NCBI RefSeq assembly: GCF_025352425.1
Contig: NZ_JANXTI010000026.1
Coordinates: 62,001 to 126,000, forward strand
Length of the DNA: 64,000 bases
Source: Flavobacterium sp.
GTDB lineage: Bacteria > Bacteroidota > Bacteroidia > Flavobacteriales > Flavobacteriaceae
Direction: 5' to 3'
The notes under the pieces are model-generated. The model had not been told where the DNA came from, did no database searches, and worked only from the letters and a program-made list of their open reading frames with translations. Below are positions 1 to 8,991 of the stretch, in pieces. Every line of letters starts with the position of its first letter. The stretch's first letter is position 1. A program made the translations under genes and the position numbers.

Positions 1-221
1 AAACGTAAAAAGAAAGTCAAACTTATTCACAATAGGCTTTAGTTTTTAACATTTAAACAAAATAATGTTAATAGTGCAGTTATTTTATTTAACTGATATA
101 CAGTAAATTAAAAAATCTAAAATCCTTAAAATGCCCACAGGCAAAGAGAATGGTGAATTTTCTTATAACTAAATTTTAACATTTCGTCGCCGCTGAAAAA
201 AAGATTTATTGACGCAAAAAA

Positions 222-252
222 AAGAGCGGTTTTCCAGTAGAAAACCGCTCTT
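222..252 (-). terminator. Rho-independent terminator of the Lys-rich exported protein gene
   Basis: A perfect 12-bp stem (222-233 with 241-252, arm AAGAGCGGTTTT) has a 7-base loop and is followed on the minus strand by a run of T. It lies 22 bp past the stop codon of the gene at 275-829. Bases 1-221 at the window edge hold no gene that I can see. Confidence 0.85.
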
Positions 253-274
253 AGAAAAGTGCTTACATTATTTC

Positions 275-829
275 TTATTTATCATCCGAAATATAGGTTT
301 TATTACCGTTAGAGTTGATATAATATCTTCCTCCTCTTGGCCCAGTGTACACTTTTTTTCCGTTATAGTTTCCGGTAACTTTATCCGGAGTTCTTGGTGC
401 TTTCTCGGTAGAAACTCTTTCTCTTATTACTTTCTTTGTTTTTGCTTCTGCTTTATTTGCAGCAGCCTTTGCTTTCCCTTCAGCCGATTTTTTTTGACCC
501 ATTGCGGAAGCGTTATTTTCTTTCGCTTTGTAACGTTTGTCTACCGTTCCATCTTTCTTAAGCTTCACCGAACCCTTTGCCGGCTCTTTAAAACGTTTGT
601 CAGGGGAACCGTCTTTTTTTGTTTTGGGTGCTTTTTCTTTAACTTCTTTCTTAGCTTTTACTTCTTCTTTTTTTGCTTTGGCTTTTGTTTCCTTAGCTTT
701 CTTTTTTTTATCAGCTTTAGCTTTTTCGGTTTTAGCTTTAGCTTTTTTTTCTGTTGCTGTTTGAGCAAAAAATGTATTTGAGAAAACAAATACCATGCAT
801 AATAAAATTAGTTTCTTCATGACTTTCAA
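275..829 (-). CDS. Lys-rich exported protein with a C-terminal PBCV basic-adaptor-like domain
   Basis: This is a 184-residue protein with an N-terminal signal peptide (residues 1-23, ending FFAQ). A highly basic Lys/Ala segment follows (about 24-130) and contains two copies of a KKDGxxDKR(F/Y)K motif. The C-terminal 35 residues carry YTGPRGGRYYIN and NGNKTYI, which resemble the short 'PBCV-specific basic adaptor' domain known from chlorovirus and bacterial proteins. Its molecular role is unknown. The basic character suggests binding to nucleic acid or to an anionic surface polymer; that is inference. The start could also be the Met at residue 4. It has its own terminator and lies 55 bp downstream of the large barrel gene on the same strand, so the two could be co-transcribed. 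Confidence 0.8.
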   Translation of the reverse strand: MKVMKKLILLCMVFVFSNTFFAQTATEKKAKAKTEKAKADKKKKAKETKAKAKKEEVKAKKEVKEKAPKTKKDGSPDKRFKEPAKGSVKLKKDGTVDKRYKAKENNASAMGQKKSAEGKAKAAANKAEAKTKKVIRERVSTEKAPRTPDKVTGNYNGKKVYTGPRGGRYYINSNGNKTYISDDK

Positions 830-884
830 AATTTTTAAATGAAATTAAAATTAATAATTTTTTCAACACAAAAAAAAATTATGG

Positions 885-3800
885 TTAAAAATATGCCCTC
901 AATTGTATATTTCCTGTGTGAATAGTTTGACTGGTTTCTGTTTTCCTGCCTTGATAGTTAATATTAATGTCTAAAAACTGTGTTAGGTTTTTTTGAACTA
1001 ACAATCGCCAAGTCATGTTTTTCCCTGGCTGCAATCCTTCCAGCATTTGAAATGCCACAGCGGATTGCCCATCGCCTTCAAATTTATTTTGGTACAAAGA
1101 AAATTCTCCATTTATTGTAACCTTCTTTTCGCTGGCATAAGAGAACGAAGTTCCAAATCGGTTTTGCACTAATTTTTCGGAGTTTCCAATCTGATTCTCT
1201 TTTTTTTCAAATTCATAAAAAACATCCCAGCTTGCATTTTTATTGAACAAATAGGAGATTTTTGGATTAACTTTATAACTGTCAACTTCGTAATTCTTGC
1301 TGCTGTAATTTTGAGAAATCAAATCGGTTTGCGAAGTTTCAGTGCTTAAAGAAAAAAGCCATGTTTTTTTGAGCAGATGAATGTATTGCAACTGAAAAGT
1401 ACTGTTTTTACTTTCCTGAGAACCTACAGAAAGTAACGTTTTAATCCGGTTTTGTATATAAGTCCCTGTAATTGAATGCTTCTGTTTTCCCCGATTGAAA
1501 AACAAACTATTCCTCAAACTTGTATTCAGTCCAAGCAGATTATTATCCGAAGTTGAAAATGGATTCAAATCGAAATTATTGCCGTTTCTTTTAATTTTTC
1601 TTTCAATTAAAAAGGAGGATTGGTTGTAGAAATGAGATAAGAACTTTCGGAATCCTGTCGAATTTTGCCATTGAATCCAATTTAAAGTCAGCGCTTGCGA
1701 GAATTTATTCTGATGCGTTTTTACAAAGATTTGATTGGGTAAAAACACCCTGACATATTTGGCCTGATCAGGAAAAGCGGCCACTTCAAATTCTTCTAAT
1801 TCCTGAATTCCGTTATTATTGTAGTCAATCCAGGTATAAACGCCTTGTCCTGGCTCGACTTCAAGATACGTAAATTCCTGTTGCGCAATCGTCCCCGATG
1901 TAGTTTCATAAGCCGTCGTGACGAGCATCAACTGGTTAAAATATTTGTCGTTATACAACAATCTCGAATTCAAGGAAGGCTCATTTTTTCTTGCAGTATC
2001 AACATATTTCAGGTTTCTGTAATTGACAAACAAAGACAAATCACTTTTCTTGGTTTGCAATAATTTTGATTTCAAATAATACGATTGCGAAGTGTTAACC
2101 TTTTGCAGGAAGCCGTTTTGCAAACTGTCATTCCGGCGCTGAAAATAACCCAATTCTACAAAAACTTTAGTGCTGTCGCCGCGACCAACAAAAGCGCCAT
2201 ATTCAGTATACCGCTGACTTAAAGAAGACAATTGCTGTGTTGAAACGAGTCTTTCTTTGTTATTTTCCAATCGCAAACTACTTCCAATCCAATTCTTTTT
2301 AAAGTTATAACGAACTTGTGATTGGTTTCGGAAAAAGGTTGAATTGGAATAGGTCCCGTCACTTTTTAAATAGCTTGTATTCTGAAGAATGTCCCAATTT
2401 TTGAGTTTAAAAAATCCGTTGATGATATGGCGGTTTCCCGAAAAACTTTTGGAAAAATCCAACTTTTCAAACTGATAAGTTAACTTTCCTTTTTCGGGCA
2501 AAATGAAATCCAAACCGTTAATCAATAAACTCTGATTGCCTGCAAACGTAGTCAAGTTCCAATCTCGGTTGAACTCAATATTGAACAAACGCTCGATAGT
2601 TTTGAAATTTTCCTGCACATATTGGTAATTTCCAAAAGCATTAATTTGCCATTTTTTGGAAAATAATCGTTGCTTGAAATTCAGTTTTCCTGCAACTCCT
2701 TTATTATTATTGTCATCAATAGCAGAAAATAAATTCAAGTCTTTATTACTGACGCCAACTTCAAAATCAATCGAAGTTTTTTCACTTGGATTGTATTTCC
2801 CTAAAACGGTCGCAATCTGTATTTTTGTTGGTGCCACCAATCGGATTATTGGCTCATAATTTCCTTGCGGAATACCTGCAATTGGTTCAACATATTGGTA
2901 AATTTTGCCTATCGCTGATGAATTTGTTAAAATATAATTTCCAAGATTGTTGCCAACCAAAGTAAACTTTACATTATACAATACATCCGTAGAATTATTC
3001 GAATATTCAAAAGCTTGACCACCAATAACGGTAATTTTTTTATACAAAATTTTATTTTCCGAATACGAGTCTAAATACGCTGACGGCGCATTCATCAAAT
3101 TAATATTATCTCCGGCATTACTCAAAATAGCAACTTGTTCGGCAGTTAAATTTTGCTGCAAAGGTTGGTTTTTTACATCACTTTCAGAATACAAATAACC
3201 ACCCAAACTCCATATTTTTGCTTCGTGATTAACGCCTCCGTAAGTCACAAAACGAGTATAATTTCTATCCGAATATTGATATTCGATAACGATTCGCATT
3301 TCGGAAGTTATTGGAAACAGCGACGTAAACGTGATTTCTCCGGCATTATAATCGATAACATAATCGTTGTTTTCGCCTCGCTTACGCAAGATTCCATTAA
3401 CATAAACCCGCTCCGAACCCGAAATTACCAGCACATATAATTCACCGTTGTTACCACGTAACTTGTATGGCCCTTGATTTCCTTCCTGACCGGTAAAAGA
3501 ACTTTTGGCATATTGACCGCGAACTAAAGCTGCCGAAACGAAAACATCGGTTTTGTTTTCTTCGCTTCCAAAAGTGAAATGGGTAGAAAGTCCCTGCACT
3601 TTTTTGGTGAAATTCAGGAATCGCGATTGCCTGTTTTCAAGGAATAAATCTCCGGCGCGAACGTTCCATTTATCAGTGAATAATTCGATGAAAATTTGGT
3701 CAAATTCATCCAGTTTCTGGGAATATCCATTGTCCTGAAGCGGAATATTCGAATCCTGAATTGAAGCGCGAAGCGAGACTTTATCCGAAATTTTGCCCGT

Positions 3801-4280
3801 GATTTGTAAATCAAGATTGGAAGTTACAGATGCGTTTTGATTGTTCCCAATCGTGACGCCACGAGTAATACTTCCCGAAGTATTTAATCCGTCAAACGGC
3901 ACAAACTTCTTGACAGAACGATTGACTTTGTACAAACCTCCATCATTGGCGACAACCCTGTCCTGATCATAAATGCTGTAGGTTTTAGTTAACTGCTCGG
4001 GATATTTGAAGTAACGAACCGTAAGGCTATCTTGTGAAGTGAAGTTGTTTTTAAAAACCAGCTTGCCTTTTTTGAAATCAATTTTGTAAAAACTGCTGTC
4101 AATTTCCTTTCCTTCTGAAGTTTGTAATTTGAAGAAACTTGGACTGATACTTACTTTTTCAATTTCAATAGTATCGTTTGAAACAGCAACTTTTTTACTG
4201 TTATATAAGGTCTTAATTTCCTGAGCCGAAAGCTTGGAAAAGCTAGTGAAGACCAACAATAAAAAAAGTTTTTTCAGCAT
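885..4280 (-). CDS. Large predicted outer-membrane beta-barrel protein, function unknown
   Basis: This is a 1131-residue protein with a clear signal peptide (residues 1-20, ending KLSAQ) and a C-terminal Phe (RAYF), the usual end of an outer-membrane barrel strand. Most of the chain shows alternating aromatic/polar strand patterns with frequent Asn and Tyr. The N-terminal 250 residues include SGSITRGVTIGNNQ and a segment with KVSLRASIQDSN that looks like the start of a barrel preceded by a periplasmic domain. No plug-type TonB receptor motif or SusD-like partner is visible. The length and composition fit Bacteroidota cell-surface proteins of the SprA-like size class, but I do not recognise a characterised family. 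It sits 41 bp downstream of aspartate kinase on the same strand. Confidence 0.75.
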   Translation of the reverse strand: MLKKLFLLLVFTSFSKLSAQEIKTLYNSKKVAVSNDTIEIEKVSISPSFFKLQTSEGKEIDSSFYKIDFKKGKLVFKNNFTSQDSLTVRYFKYPEQLTKTYSIYDQDRVVANDGGLYKVNRSVKKFVPFDGLNTSGSITRGVTIGNNQNASVTSNLDLQITGKISDKVSLRASIQDSNIPLQDNGYSQKLDEFDQIFIELFTDKWNVRAGDLFLENRQSRFLNFTKKVQGLSTHFTFGSEENKTDVFVSAALVRGQYAKSSFTGQEGNQGPYKLRGNNGELYVLVISGSERVYVNGILRKRGENNDYVIDYNAGEITFTSLFPITSEMRIVIEYQYSDRNYTRFVTYGGVNHEAKIWSLGGYLYSESDVKNQPLQQNLTAEQVAILSNAGDNINLMNAPSAYLDSYSENKILYKKITVIGGQAFEYSNNSTDVLYNVKFTLVGNNLGNYILTNSSAIGKIYQYVEPIAGIPQGNYEPIIRLVAPTKIQIATVLGKYNPSEKTSIDFEVGVSNKDLNLFSAIDDNNNKGVAGKLNFKQRLFSKKWQINAFGNYQYVQENFKTIERLFNIEFNRDWNLTTFAGNQSLLINGLDFILPEKGKLTYQFEKLDFSKSFSGNRHIINGFFKLKNWDILQNTSYLKSDGTYSNSTFFRNQSQVRYNFKKNWIGSSLRLENNKERLVSTQQLSSLSQRYTEYGAFVGRGDSTKVFVELGYFQRRNDSLQNGFLQKVNTSQSYYLKSKLLQTKKSDLSLFVNYRNLKYVDTARKNEPSLNSRLLYNDKYFNQLMLVTTAYETTSGTIAQQEFTYLEVEPGQGVYTWIDYNNNGIQELEEFEVAAFPDQAKYVRVFLPNQIFVKTHQNKFSQALTLNWIQWQNSTGFRKFLSHFYNQSSFLIERKIKRNGNNFDLNPFSTSDNNLLGLNTSLRNSLFFNRGKQKHSITGTYIQNRIKTLLSVGSQESKNSTFQLQYIHLLKKTWLFSLSTETSQTDLISQNYSSKNYEVDSYKVNPKISYLFNKNASWDVFYEFEKKENQIGNSEKLVQNRFGTSFSYASEKKVTINGEFSLYQNKFEGDGQSAVAFQMLEGLQPGKNMTWRLLVQKNLTQFLDININYQGRKTETSQTIHTGNIQLRAYF

Positions 4281-4321
4281 TACCTATTATAAACGTAAAA
4301 AAGCTGTTTTGAGTATAAAAT

Positions 4322-5575
4322 TTACTCTTTCGTCACAATCTGCATTGTTTCTCTTGAGATTTGTTTAACCAAAACAAATTTGTCTTTTTCCACTACTGTG
4401 GCGGCTTTTTCATCAAAGTGGCGAATAGTATAAAGCGAGACATTTTCGTTGTACGAGATTTTGAATTTTTTGGAAAGGAAATTCTTTACCTCTTCAAAAT
4501 TTCCAAATTTATCTTCAAGGCATACCGAAAAACTAATAGCTGAATTCTGAATTAAGCTTGTTTTGATTTTGTATTGGTGCAGCAAAGCAAAGATTTCGCT
4601 AATATTTTCTTCCATGATAAAAGAGAAATCGATAGACGATAATGAAAGCAGTAATTGGTGTTTTTTCACTATAAAACAAGGTGTTTTTGGCTCTAAGTCC
4701 TGACCTTTAGAAACGCTTGTTCCCGGCAACAACGGATTAATAAATGACTTTACAAATAACGGAATTTCTTTTTTTTGTAATGGCTGCAAGGTTTTTGGAT
4801 GAATTACCGAAGCCCCGTAAAAAGCCAACTCAATGGCTTCGCGATAGGATATCTGGTTTAGCAAAACGGCATTTTCAAAATAGCGGGGATCCGCATTCAA
4901 AACTCCCGGAACATCTTTCCAAATCGTCACGCTTTCGGCATTTAGGCAATACGCAAAAATTGCTGCGGTATAGTCAGAACCTTCTCGCCCAAGCGTTGTG
5001 GTAAAATTATTTTCATCCGAACCTAGAAATCCCTGCGTGATGTTGAGTGCTTTCTTTTTAATTCCTTTTGAAATGAATTGCTGTGTTTTTTCCCAGTTGA
5101 CTTCGGCATCGCGGTAAGTAGCATCCGTCTTAATAAAATTCCTAACGTCAATCCAGTTGTTTTTCAAACCAGCATGATTAAAATAATGACTTACAATAGT
5201 CGTGGAAACAATTTCTCCATAACTTACAATCTGATCATAAACAAAATTATAATTCGGCGATTTATTGCTTCGTAAAAAATATTCCAAATCGGCAAAATGA
5301 CTATTTACTGCATAAAAAACGTCGTGTGCTTCGTCATCAAATAAATCCAATAAAATTTGATTGTGGTATTTGCGGACATCCTGCAAAGACGAATGTAGTT
5401 CGTTTGATTTATCAAAATAATTCCTGATTACAATTTCCAATGCATTCGTGGTTTTTCCCATGGCGGAAATGACCAAAAGCGTGTCTTCATGACCCACCTT
5501 TTGCAATACACTAAACACATTTTTTATTCCATCGGCATCTTTTACAGAAGCGCCACCAAATTTGAATATTCTCAT
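4322..5575 (-). CDS. lysC: Aspartate kinase (monofunctional)
   Basis: The enzyme phosphorylates L-aspartate to 4-phospho-aspartate, the first step towards lysine, threonine, methionine and diaminopimelate. The 417-residue chain begins with the kinase signature KFGGASVKDADG (residues 5-16). It carries a catalytic-domain SDYTAAIFAY segment near the middle and a C-terminal region (about 290-417) that fits paired ACT regulatory domains. It has no homoserine dehydrogenase fusion. The next enzyme of the pathway, Asd, is encoded in this window at 23802-24791, not adjacent. A polypyrimidine tract on the coding strand lies just upstream. Confidence 0.93.
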   Translation of the reverse strand: MRIFKFGGASVKDADGIKNVFSVLQKVGHEDTLLVISAMGKTTNALEIVIRNYFDKSNELHSSLQDVRKYHNQILLDLFDDEAHDVFYAVNSHFADLEYFLRSNKSPNYNFVYDQIVSYGEIVSTTIVSHYFNHAGLKNNWIDVRNFIKTDATYRDAEVNWEKTQQFISKGIKKKALNITQGFLGSDENNFTTTLGREGSDYTAAIFAYCLNAESVTIWKDVPGVLNADPRYFENAVLLNQISYREAIELAFYGASVIHPKTLQPLQKKEIPLFVKSFINPLLPGTSVSKGQDLEPKTPCFIVKKHQLLLSLSSIDFSFIMEENISEIFALLHQYKIKTSLIQNSAISFSVCLEDKFGNFEEVKNFLSKKFKISYNENVSLYTIRHFDEKAATVVEKDKFVLVKQISRETMQIVTKE

Positions 5576-5582
5576 TTTACTA

Positions 5583-5662
5583 ATTTTAGAAGAAAGAAGA
5601 AAGAGCCAAGAAGAAAGACGTTTGTTCTTGCAGCAAACCAGTCTTGTTTCTTGCTTCTTGTT
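5583..5662. repeat. Homopurine/homopyrimidine intergenic tract
   Basis: The gap between lysC and the GNAT gene is filled by AAGAA-type purine runs on the plus strand and then CTTGTTTCTT-type pyrimidine runs. Read on the minus strand, it contains a TCTTTCTTCTTTCTTC stretch also seen at 23731-23755 ahead of asd. It looks like a low-complexity dispersed sequence; no open reading frame or clean hairpin is evident. Confidence 0.5.
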
Positions 5663-5663
5663 T

Positions 5664-6137
5664 CTATTTTTTACTTAAAAATTCATTGATTCCGTTTTCG
5701 TCCATTTGTGCCACACGCCAATCCACCAAAATTCTTGCGCCTGATTTGATATAGAAATCTATGGCAGGCGTATTCCAATCCAAAACATTCCATTCAACGC
5801 GGCGTACTTTGTCCAATTGGCCTTGCTCAATAATTTTAGAATACAAGGCAAATCCCAAACCTGAACCGCGCATTTTTTCCTTGACAATTAAATCTTCCAA
5901 ATGAATGGTTTTCCCTTTCCACGTTGAATAGCGATAATAATACAAAGCCATACCAACAATCTCTTCGTTCACCTCTGCGACAAAAGTATAAAACAAAGGA
6001 TGATCACCAAATCCATCCCGCTCCAAATTGGAAACAGTTACCACAACAGCATCAGGTTCTTTTTCGAAAGTGGCCAATTCCTGAATCAAATCAAGAACTG
6101 ATTTCATGTCTTTTTTTTCGCCTTTTCGGATGTTCAT
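5664..6137 (-). CDS. GNAT family N-acetyltransferase, spermidine/diamine acetyltransferase-like
   Basis: This is a single GNAT domain of about 157 residues. It predicts acetyl transfer from acetyl-CoA to an amine. Visible family features are the beta4 region LEDLIVKEKMRGSGLGFALYSKI, which gives the acetyl-CoA-binding (R/Q)GxGxG/A loop near residue 95, and the C-terminal WNVLDWNTPAIDFYIKSGA. This arrangement is close to eukaryotic-type SSAT and its bacterial relatives, but the substrate cannot be assigned. I place the start at the ATG at 6137. The longer frame starts with TTG at 6146, which lies almost at the transcription start predicted by a TATTTTTG box at 6155-6162. Confidence 0.85.
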   Translation of the reverse strand: MNIRKGEKKDMKSVLDLIQELATFEKEPDAVVVTVSNLERDGFGDHPLFYTFVAEVNEEIVGMALYYYRYSTWKGKTIHLEDLIVKEKMRGSGLGFALYSKIIEQGQLDKVRRVEWNVLDWNTPAIDFYIKSGARILVDWRVAQMDENGINEFLSKK

Positions 6138-6154
6138 TTGGGTCAAATTTGAAA

Positions 6155-6162
6155 CAAAAATA
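6155..6162 (-). promoter_or_regulatory. Flavobacterial -7 promoter box of the GNAT gene
   Basis: The minus strand reads TATTTTTG, an exact match to TAnnTTTG. It lies 18 bp upstream of the ATG at 6137 and argues against the TTG start at 6146. No clear -33 TTG was seen at the expected spacing. Confidence 0.5.
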
Positions 6163-6244
6163 CAATTATTAATTTCTTCCCGAAATAGATTTTTTCTCGA
6201 CCAAATTTATCGATATTTGCACGAATAACTACAACGATTTCGTA

Positions 6245-7252
6245 ATGGAAGAACGCAACAGCACCTTAGGTGAATTTATCATTGAAAACCAAAAGGCACA
6301 TCAGTATTCATCGGGAGAATTATCTAAAATCATCAACTCGATTAGACTTGCGGCCAAAGTCGTTAACTACAAAGTAAACAAAGCGGGTTTGGTTGACATC
6401 GTTGGTGCTGCAGGAGAACAAAACATTCAAGGCGAAGACCAGCAAAAACTCGATGTTTATGCCAATGAGATTTTTATTCATACACTCATCAATCGTGAAA
6501 TTGTATGTGGCATTGCATCAGAAGAAAACGATGATTTCATTACCGTAAAAGGATTAGATCACGGACATAATAACAAATATGTTGTATTGATGGATCCTTT
6601 GGATGGTTCCTCCAACATTGACGTAAATGTTTCTGTGGGATCTATTTTTTCGGTTTATAAAAGAATTACTCCCGTGGGAACTCCGGTTACCCTGGAAGAT
6701 TTTTTACAACCGGGAACCGAACAAGTAGCGGCAGGTTATGTAATTTATGGCACCTCAACGATGCTTGTTTATACTACCGGTCATGGCGTGAATGGTTTTA
6801 CTTTAAATCCTGCAATTGGAACTTTTTATTTATCACATCCAAATATGCAATTCTCGAAAGACGGAAACATTTATTCCATCAACGAAGGAAACTATGTGCA
6901 CTTTCCCCAAGGCGTAAAAGATTATTTGAAATATTGCCAAACGGAAGAAGGCGACAGACCTTACACCTCGCGTTATATTGGGAGTTTGGTTTCAGATATT
7001 CACAGAAATATGATTAAAGGCGGAATTTATATTTATCCTACGAGCTCTAAAGCACCAAAAGGAAAATTGCGCTTATTATATGAATGTAATCCAATGGCGT
7101 TCATAGTGGAACAAGCCGGTGGAAAGGCTTCGGACGGTTTTGGACGAATTATGGAAATACAACCTACAGAATTACATCAACGAGTGCCATTCTTCTGCGG
7201 AAGTTTCAACATGGTTGAAAAGGCTGAATCCTTTATGGCAAAATACAGTTAA
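6245..7252 (+). CDS. fbp: Fructose-1,6-bisphosphatase, class I
   Basis: The enzyme hydrolyses fructose-1,6-bisphosphate to fructose-6-phosphate in gluconeogenesis. It is 335 residues, the normal length for the type I family. The metal-binding motif [10 protein letters not shown] begins at residue 117, and SEENDDF supplies upstream acidic ligands near residue 96. The C-terminal [20 protein letters not shown] is the conserved sugar-phosphate and metal-binding segment. It is transcribed alone on the plus strand, divergent from the GNAT gene and ended by a hairpin before the TerB-like gene. Confidence 0.97.
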   Translation: MEERNSTLGEFIIENQKAHQYSSGELSKIINSIRLAAKVVNYKVNKAGLVDIVGAAGEQNIQGEDQQKLDVYANEIFIHTLINREIVCGIASEENDDFITVKGLDHGHNNKYVVLMDPLDGSSNIDVNVSVGSIFSVYKRITPVGTPVTLEDFLQPGTEQVAAGYVIYGTSTMLVYTTGHGVNGFTLNPAIGTFYLSHPNMQFSKDGNIYSINEGNYVHFPQGVKDYLKYCQTEEGDRPYTSRYIGSLVSDIHRNMIKGGIYIYPTSSKAPKGKLRLLYECNPMAFIVEQAGGKASDGFGRIMEIQPTELHQRVPFFCGSFNMVEKAESFMAKYS

Positions 7253-7256
7253 AAAA

Positions 7257-7273
7257 TTCCGATTAAATCGGGA
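7257..7273. terminator. Bidirectional terminator between fbp and the TerB-like gene
   Basis: A short stem (TTCCGAT with ATCGGGA, loop TAA) is flanked by A-run and T-run on opposite sides. It can therefore end transcription of both converging genes. Confidence 0.65.
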
Positions 7274-7278
7274 CTTTT

Positions 7279-7710
7279 TTATTTATTCATGTGGGTCATT
7301 TCGTAAGTGAAAGTATCCAAATCTACGTGGAGAAGTAGTAATGACATTGCCTTATCAACAATGAAAGATACATTTCCTGGTGTAAATCCAAGTGCCAAAG
7401 CAAACTTGGTCAGAATTTCTTTTTGTTTTGGACCAAGAATGTGATCAACATAAACCATCCTTGACAAATCATACAAACGCTCCAAACGCTGTGTATGCAA
7501 ATAAGGCGGATTGATTGGATATTTTGCAGGGTTTTCCAAAATTTCTTCATATTCGGCTGCCGATATTTCTAAACGGGCCGCGAGTTTGTCCAGGAATTCT
7601 TTTTCTTCTTTACTTAAATCGCCATCGGCAACCGCTACACGTACCATTGCTGAAAAATGGCTTTTATTTCTACTTTTAAATTCGCTATCAAATAAATCTG
7701 AAAATGACAT
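7279..7710 (-). CDS. TerB-like (tellurite-resistance family) helical protein
   Basis: This is a 143-residue cytoplasmic protein with an all-helical TerB-like pattern. The first helix pair contains MVRVAVADGDLSKEEKEFLDKLA (residues 22-44), with the acidic ADGDLSKEE turn typical of TerB and of the DjlA N-terminal domain, which is thought to bind metal. The second repeat contains YVDHILGPKQKEILTKFA. There is no other tellurite gene nearby, so a resistance role is not supported; a general stress or membrane-associated scaffold role is only inference. A TATATTTG box at 7730-7737 on the minus strand lies 20 bp upstream of the start. Confidence 0.8.
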   Translation of the reverse strand: MSFSDLFDSEFKSRNKSHFSAMVRVAVADGDLSKEEKEFLDKLAARLEISAAEYEEILENPAKYPINPPYLHTQRLERLYDLSRMVYVDHILGPKQKEILTKFALALGFTPGNVSFIVDKAMSLLLLHVDLDTFTYEMTHMNK

Positions 7711-7729
7711 ATTGTTGGTTTTATTGCTG

Positions 7730-7737
7730 CAAATATA
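7730..7737 (-). promoter_or_regulatory. Flavobacterial -7 promoter box of the TerB-like gene
   Basis: The minus strand reads TATATTTG, an exact TAnnTTTG match, 20 bp before the ATG at 7710. No good -33 TTG is seen. Confidence 0.5.
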
Positions 7738-7856
7738 ATTGAAATAAACCTTTTGTGAAAACGGAAATCAAAAATGTTTTTAGTTGATTTTCGTTTCAAA
7801 ATAGTAATGTAAAACAAAATAAATTGTAAGTTTACGTTCCAAAACTAACTAATGCT

Positions 7857-8450
7857 ATGTCAGATTTCTGGATTTACTTCACAATCGGATTAAAACATTT
7901 GTGGAATATTTATGCCTATATTGATATTCTTTTTCTTTTGGCATTGACTGTTCCTTATGAATTCAAATCATGGAAGAAAATCTTGATTCTTGTTTCATTA
8001 TTTACTGTGGGACATACTTTGGCGCTAATCCTTTCTGTTTTTAATGTGATAACCATTAAAGCTAACATTGTTGCCTTTATCATTCCGATAGTAATTTTCA
8101 TTATTGCCTTATACAATATCATTACTGCTGGAAAGTCAGGTAAAAAAGAGAGCATAACTTTTATTGCCATAGTCACTTCACTATTCGGAATCATTCACGG
8201 TTTAGGTTTCTCCAATTATTTCAGCAGTATACTTCCCGGCAAACCAACTGATAAATTACTTCCGCTTTTTGAATCGGCTCTTGGCTTAAGTATATCCCAA
8301 ATTGCCGTGGTTATTTTAGCCTTGTTGCTCGCTTATATTGTTCAAACTTTACTAAAATTCTCTAAGCGTGACTGGATTCTAATTGTTTCTGCTTTAATTG
8401 TCGGTGTTGTATTACCGTTAATTATCCAAAGTGAAATTTGGGTTAAATAA
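7857..8450 (+). CDS. HupE/UreJ-like integral membrane protein
   Basis: This is a 197-residue protein with about six hydrophobic helices. The HupE/UreJ family pattern is visible: GLKHLWNIYAYIDILFLLAL at the N-terminus (family signature GxxHxxxGxDHxLF, here with a Trp and Tyr variant) and FGIIHGLGFSNYF in the middle. Members are proposed nickel or metal permeases linked to hydrogenase or urease, but neither enzyme is encoded in this window. The Flavobacterium relatives are generic membrane proteins of unknown cargo. The conserved His residues (about 14 and 116) support retention of a metal site; this is inference. Confidence 0.82.
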   Translation: MSDFWIYFTIGLKHLWNIYAYIDILFLLALTVPYEFKSWKKILILVSLFTVGHTLALILSVFNVITIKANIVAFIIPIVIFIIALYNIITAGKSGKKESITFIAIVTSLFGIIHGLGFSNYFSSILPGKPTDKLLPLFESALGLSISQIAVVILALLLAYIVQTLLKFSKRDWILIVSALIVGVVLPLIIQSEIWVK

Positions 8451-8482
8451 TTGTTTAGAAGCGACAGGTTTGGGTATATTTG
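8451..8482 (+). promoter_or_regulatory. Promoter of the dCMP deaminase/S41 protease operon
   Basis: TTG at 8451-8453 and TATATTTG at 8475-8482 are separated by 21 bp. This matches the flavobacterial TTG-N17-23-TAnnTTTG promoter. Transcription would start near 8489 and give a leader of about 73 bases that contains the intergenic repeat at 8491-8541. Confidence 0.65.
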
Positions 8483-8490
8483 CTTTCCAT

Positions 8491-8541
8491 TTTCCTGCTG
8501 TTCGTCACGCACGGCGTTTCCTTCCATCAGGGCTAGATGAA
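8491..8541. repeat. Dispersed intergenic element, copy 1
   Basis: A G+C-richer block begins TTCCTGCTGTTCG and ends CATCAGGGCTAG in an otherwise A+T-rich gap. It resembles the block at 23653-23704 (ending TATCGGGGCTGG). Related non-coding blocks recur in Flavobacterium genomes as far as I recall. It lies in the predicted 5' leader of the dCMP deaminase gene. Boundaries are approximate. Confidence 0.5.
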
Positions 8542-8561
8542 AAACTTTTTGATTATCAGTA

Positions 8562-8990
8562 ATGAAAGAAAAAAAACAACTTAAATACGATATTGCTTAC
8601 TTAAGGATTGCTGCCGAATGGAGCAAACTTTCCTATTGCCAACGCAAACAGGTTGGTGCCATAATTGTCAGGGATAGAATGATTATTTCCGATGGTTACA
8701 ACGGAACCCCATCAGGTTTTGAAAACAACTGCGAAGATGAAGAAGGACTAACAAAATGGTATGTGCTTCATGCCGAGGCTAATGCTATTTCAAAAGTCGC
8801 GCGATCAACACAAACTTGTGAAAATGCCACTTTATACATTACGCTTTCACCCTGTAAGGAATGCAGCAAGTTAATTCATCAATCAGGAATTACACGGGTC
8901 GTGTTTCAAAATGGATATCACGACAAAACAGGGTTGGAATTTTTAGAAAAAGCGGGCGTTATTGTCAATCAGATTCAAGATTTAGAGTAG
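8562..8990 (+). CDS. dCMP deaminase family protein
   Basis: This is a zinc-dependent deaminase of 142 residues, expected to convert dCMP to dUMP for dTMP synthesis. The catalytic zinc motif is complete: HAE (His70, Glu72) and PCKEC (Cys98, Cys101). The N-terminal YCQRKQVGAIIVRD and SDGYNGTPSGF loops are characteristic of the ComEB/dCMP deaminase branch rather than of cytidine deaminases. It overlaps nothing but ends one base before the S41 protease gene, so the two form an operon from the promoter at 8451-8482. Confidence 0.92.
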   Translation: MKEKKQLKYDIAYLRIAAEWSKLSYCQRKQVGAIIVRDRMIISDGYNGTPSGFENNCEDEEGLTKWYVLHAEANAISKVARSTQTCENATLYITLSPCKECSKLIHQSGITRVVFQNGYHDKTGLEFLEKAGVIVNQIQDLE

Positions 8991-8991
8991 A

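Noticed and set aside
343-352. AGTGTACACT as another copy of the regulatory dyad
   Set aside because: It lies inside coding sequence and has a different half-site arrangement without the AAA spacer.
209-781. Plus-strand reading frame opposite the Lys-rich gene
   Set aside because: Its Phe/Cys-rich sequence is just the complement of Lys codons; no signal or domain.
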